A stretch of 64,000 nt of DNA from assembly GCF_004327355.1 (NCBI RefSeq), contig NZ_QJUM01000021.1:47084-111083 (forward strand). Reading direction: 5' to 3'. The notes under the pieces are model-generated. The model did not search any database and was not told the origin of the DNA. It saw nothing but the letters and a program-made list of their open reading frames with translations. The stretch is from Phytopseudomonas dryadis (GTDB lineage Bacteria > Pseudomonadota > Gammaproteobacteria > Pseudomonadales > Pseudomonadaceae). Below are positions 62,202 to 64,000 of this stretch, piece after piece. The stretch's first letter is position 1. Each line of letters starts with the position of its first letter. The position numbers were made by a program, and so were the translations under genes.

Positions 62202-62454
62202 GTAGCCTGGCGTCGAGCGAAGCGATACCCAGGAATGATCGCCTATGAACCGCGGCGTCAGGGTCGAGATTCATCTCAGGACCGGCCCCGGGTATCGCTG
62301 CGCTCAACCACGGGCTACGACACCCGGCTACAACGCCGTAGCCTGGCGTTGAGCGAAGCGATACCCAGGAATGATCGCCAATGAACCGCGGCGTCAGGGT
62401 CGAGATTCGTCTCAGGACCGGCCCCGGGTATCGCTGCGCTCAACTGCAGGCTAC
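62202..62454. repeat. Tandem GTAGCC REP doublets, 136-bp period
   Basis: Two copies of a 118-bp unit (62202-62319 and 62338-62454), nearly identical, each with GTAGCCTGGCG at the left and an inverted GGGCTAC or AGGCTAC at the right. The second copy's end encodes the TAG stop of the YbaN-type gene. Confidence 0.88.
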
Positions 62455-62867
62455 GACGCCGGGTTGTCCTTGGGTTCGATGCACTCCGGTCGCGACCAGA
62501 TCCACAGCGCACCACAGCTCATGCCCAGGCCTGCGAAAATCAGCGACGGCGTATGCGCCACCGTCAGCAGCATGATGCCGAAGGCCACCAGCATGCTCAG
62601 GCTCGCCACCAGCTTGGTGCGCCGGGTGATCACACCGCCAGCCCGCCAGTTGCGCAACAGCGGGCCGAACAGCCGGTGATTCTCCAGCCAGGCGCTCAGG
62701 CGCGGCGAACTGCGCGAGGCGGCCCAGGCCGCCAGCAGGACGAACTCGGTGGTCGGCAAGCCGGGCACGATCACCCCCAGCGCCGCCATACCGATGCTCA
62801 GGTAGGCCAGCGCCAGCCACAGCCAGCGCAGCCAACCGCTTGCTTGAGCCTGTGGCGCATCAGGCAA
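62451..62867 (-). CDS. YbaN family (DUF454) inner-membrane protein
   Basis: 138 residues. LSIGMAALGVIVPGLPTTEFVLLAAWAASRSSPR is the DUF454 signature, with further helices following. No ATG fits; a TTG at 62867 overlapping the end of the heme oxygenase gene is the likeliest start and implies translational coupling. Function unknown. Stop lies in a REP element. Confidence 0.8.
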   Translation of the reverse strand: MPDAPQAQASGWLRWLWLALAYLSIGMAALGVIVPGLPTTEFVLLAAWAASRSSPRLSAWLENHRLFGPLLRNWRAGGVITRRTKLVASLSMLVAFGIMLLTVAHTPSLIFAGLGMSCGALWIWSRPECIEPKDNPAS

Positions 62868-63450
62868 AACTGCGCTCCAGGTGCACCACGAAACGCTCGA
62901 ACGCGGCAATCGCCGCCGCCTCCGCCTCGCGCTCCTGTTCGGCATCCAGCTCGATCGCGTCCAGGGCCGCGACGAACGCCTTCCAGCCTTGCGCCCTGCC
63001 GCCTTCCGGCTCGCCGAGATGGCGCGCGCCAAACGTCTCGCTCAGGCCCAGGGCCGGCATGCGCTTGAGCAGAAAGGCCGCGCCCAGCTTGGAACCCTCG
63101 GACACGAACAGCCAGGCCAGGGCGGCGCCGAGCCCCAGAGCGCGGCCACGAATCGCGTCATCGCCCTGCGGCACCGGCAGGCCGAGATCGGCCAGATCCA
63201 GACGCGCCTGCTCGACCCGGCAGCGCGCCGGCAGGTCGGGCACCAGTTCGATCAGGGCGGGGTCGGTATAGAGTTTTTCCAGGTCGTACTGGAACAGGTA
63301 CTGGGCCGCGACGAAGCGCGCGAAGCGTTCCCGGCTGCTGAACGGGTCGTGGCTCTTGACCAGGGCGTCGAGCTTGCTGTGGGGCTCGTGGGTGATCTGG
63401 TTGAGACGCTGGGAACGCAGGGAATGGGACAGGGGCGATGATGCAGTCAT
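62860..63450 (-). CDS. Heme oxygenase (PigA/HemO-like)
   Basis: 196 residues from MTASSPLSHSLRSQRLN. Close to P. aeruginosa PigA along its length: proximal heme ligand His24 in NQITHEPHSKL, LFVSEGSKLGAAFL and ETFGARHLGEPEGGRAQGW. Degrades heme to biliverdin, CO and iron. Residues equivalent to PigA Asn19, Lys34 and Phe117 (delta-cleavage set) are present; Lys132 is Arg. No Shine-Dalgarno is visible before this ATG. Overlaps the YbaN-type gene. Confidence 0.9.
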   Translation of the reverse strand: MTASSPLSHSLRSQRLNQITHEPHSKLDALVKSHDPFSSRERFARFVAAQYLFQYDLEKLYTDPALIELVPDLPARCRVEQARLDLADLGLPVPQGDDAIRGRALGLGAALAWLFVSEGSKLGAAFLLKRMPALGLSETFGARHLGEPEGGRAQGWKAFVAALDAIELDAEQEREAEAAAIAAFERFVVHLERSFA

Positions 63451-63732
63451 GAGGAGGGTCTCAATGATGACGGAGAAACGGCAGGGTTGCGCAGACCCGG
63501 ACGCGGATGGCGTGGTCGCGGCCCGAGCCTCGGTAAGGTCGGCCAGCGGCACGCCAGCAGGCCATGCGGGCAGCCAACCCTTTACATTGGTCATAAATAA
63601 GAGACGAACGAGCCCCCCGGAGTCAGTAAAAAAACTCGACCGCCGCCCGATGCCGGGTCAGCTTCCCGAGCGGAACCGGGGTGCCGGCTTCGCCGAAGAC
63701 ACCGGGACAAGAGCGGGCGAGGCTGCTGGAAG

Positions 63733-63829
63733 GCGATAGCGGCCTTCGGCCTTCGATCAAAAGCGCTTGAGGCTGGAAAGCTGGACGAAAGAGCCCATGC
63801 GGTTTGCTTGTCGTTCAGCCTCCAGCCTT
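63733..63829 (-). repeat. 97-bp dispersed repeat, copy 2 (inverted relative to 3099)
   Basis: About six differences by eye over 97 positions from the complement of 3099-3195. Confidence 0.85.
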
Positions 63830-63836
63830 TAGTCCG

Positions 63837-63884
63837 TAGGATGGGTGCAACCCATCAATTTGCCGATGGGTTGCACCCATCCTA
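63837..63884. repeat. Perfect 20-bp inverted repeat
   Basis: TAGGATGGGTGCAACCCATC (63837-63856) and its exact complement (63865-63884), 8-nt spacer. Resembles the ends of the 46046-46212 element (GTAGGGTGGGTG). Abuts the 97-bp repeat. Confidence 0.85.
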
Positions 63885-64000
63885 TGTATGGACTCGCCTT
63901 TACCTGTCAACCCGCTTTGAACAGAGAAACCCGGTTGCATCTATGTATCAGGCCTCAGCAAGGGAGCATCAGGTGCTCCGGGCCACCATTGTTTGAGCTC

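Larger units (their letters stand above)
63451..64000. other. Right-edge intergenic region
   Basis: 550 bp upstream of the heme oxygenase gene with no supportable gene. Should hold the heme oxygenase promoter (no clear Fur box recognised), then the second 97-bp repeat (63733-63829) and a 20-bp perfect inverted repeat (63837-63884). Confidence 0.5.

Noticed and set aside
62202..62454. CRISPR-like tandem repeats
   Set aside because: Only two long units with nearly identical interiors, no spacers of regular length and no cas genes; these are REP doublets.
63808..63996. Small plus-strand open frame at the right edge
   Set aside because: Begins inside the 97-bp repeat and spans a perfect palindrome; no ribosome-binding site or family resemblance.

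Overview
The window is GC-rich chromosomal DNA from a gamma-proteobacterium of the genus Pseudomonas in the broad sense. The evidence is the gene content and order (rppH-ptsP, ilvA/rpiA, serA with a D-2-hydroxyglutarate dehydrogenase, rpmB-rpmG, radC/coaBC-dut-algC-argB, engB/polA, znuA/zur-znuC-znuB, metNIQ) and an ErsA-type sRNA between engB and polA. As far as I recall, these blocks match three P. aeruginosa neighbourhoods (around ptsP-serA, rpmG-argB and polA-metQ). The many short palindromic repeats between genes are not what I know from P. aeruginosa and suggest a relative such as the mendocina/oleovorans group; that is an inference. I found no rRNA, tRNA, prophage, complete insertion sequence or CRISPR array.

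Layout. 1-2884 (minus strand): a tightly overlapping operon of a flavin monooxygenase, a RidA protein, a DUF1028 protein and an ArgE-like deacylase that runs off the left edge. 3232-11172: ptsP and rppH, a HAD phosphatase, an MFS transporter, a small membrane protein, ilvA and rpiA. 11209-24449: two tandem SdiA-regulated-type proteins, a CarO-like OB-fold protein, a FAH-family protein, D-2-hydroxyglutarate dehydrogenase divergent from serA, several small enzymes, a penicillin/AHL-acylase-type hydrolase, and rpmB-rpmG. 24852-32560: a peptide-binding protein, radC, coaBC, dut, algC (fused to an N-terminal membrane module) and argB. 32928-38000: a TRAP transporter, an aldose-1-epimerase-like mutarotase and engB. 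38137-46022: the ersA sRNA, polA, a DUF2782 protein, thrB and the zinc-uptake locus. 46307-50039: a lipoprotein and the metNIQ methionine importer. 50065-59168: an eight-gene chemosensory operon (MCP, cheY, STAS, cheA, MCP, cheW, cheR, cheB) followed by a NarL-type regulator. 59336-63450: a cupin protein, an AraC regulator, an alpha/beta hydrolase, a GFA-family protein, a YbaN-type membrane protein and a PigA-like heme oxygenase.

How the parts fit. Most genes are housekeeping. SerA and D-2-hydroxyglutarate dehydrogenase form a redox couple for serine synthesis. ZnuABC and Zur are a self-contained zinc regulon with Zur-like boxes in the divergent promoter. ErsA is known in P. aeruginosa to repress algC, and both are in this window. 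The chemosensory operon lacks cheD and cheZ, carries a STAS gene, and is followed by a DNA-binding response regulator, so its output may not be only flagellar.

The most unusual layer is the repeat landscape. At least five families of short palindromic or MITE-like elements lie at gene ends. One inserted into, and split, what looks like the argB terminator, leaving a 10-11 bp target duplication. Others supply the stop codons of engB, the YbaN gene and cheB.
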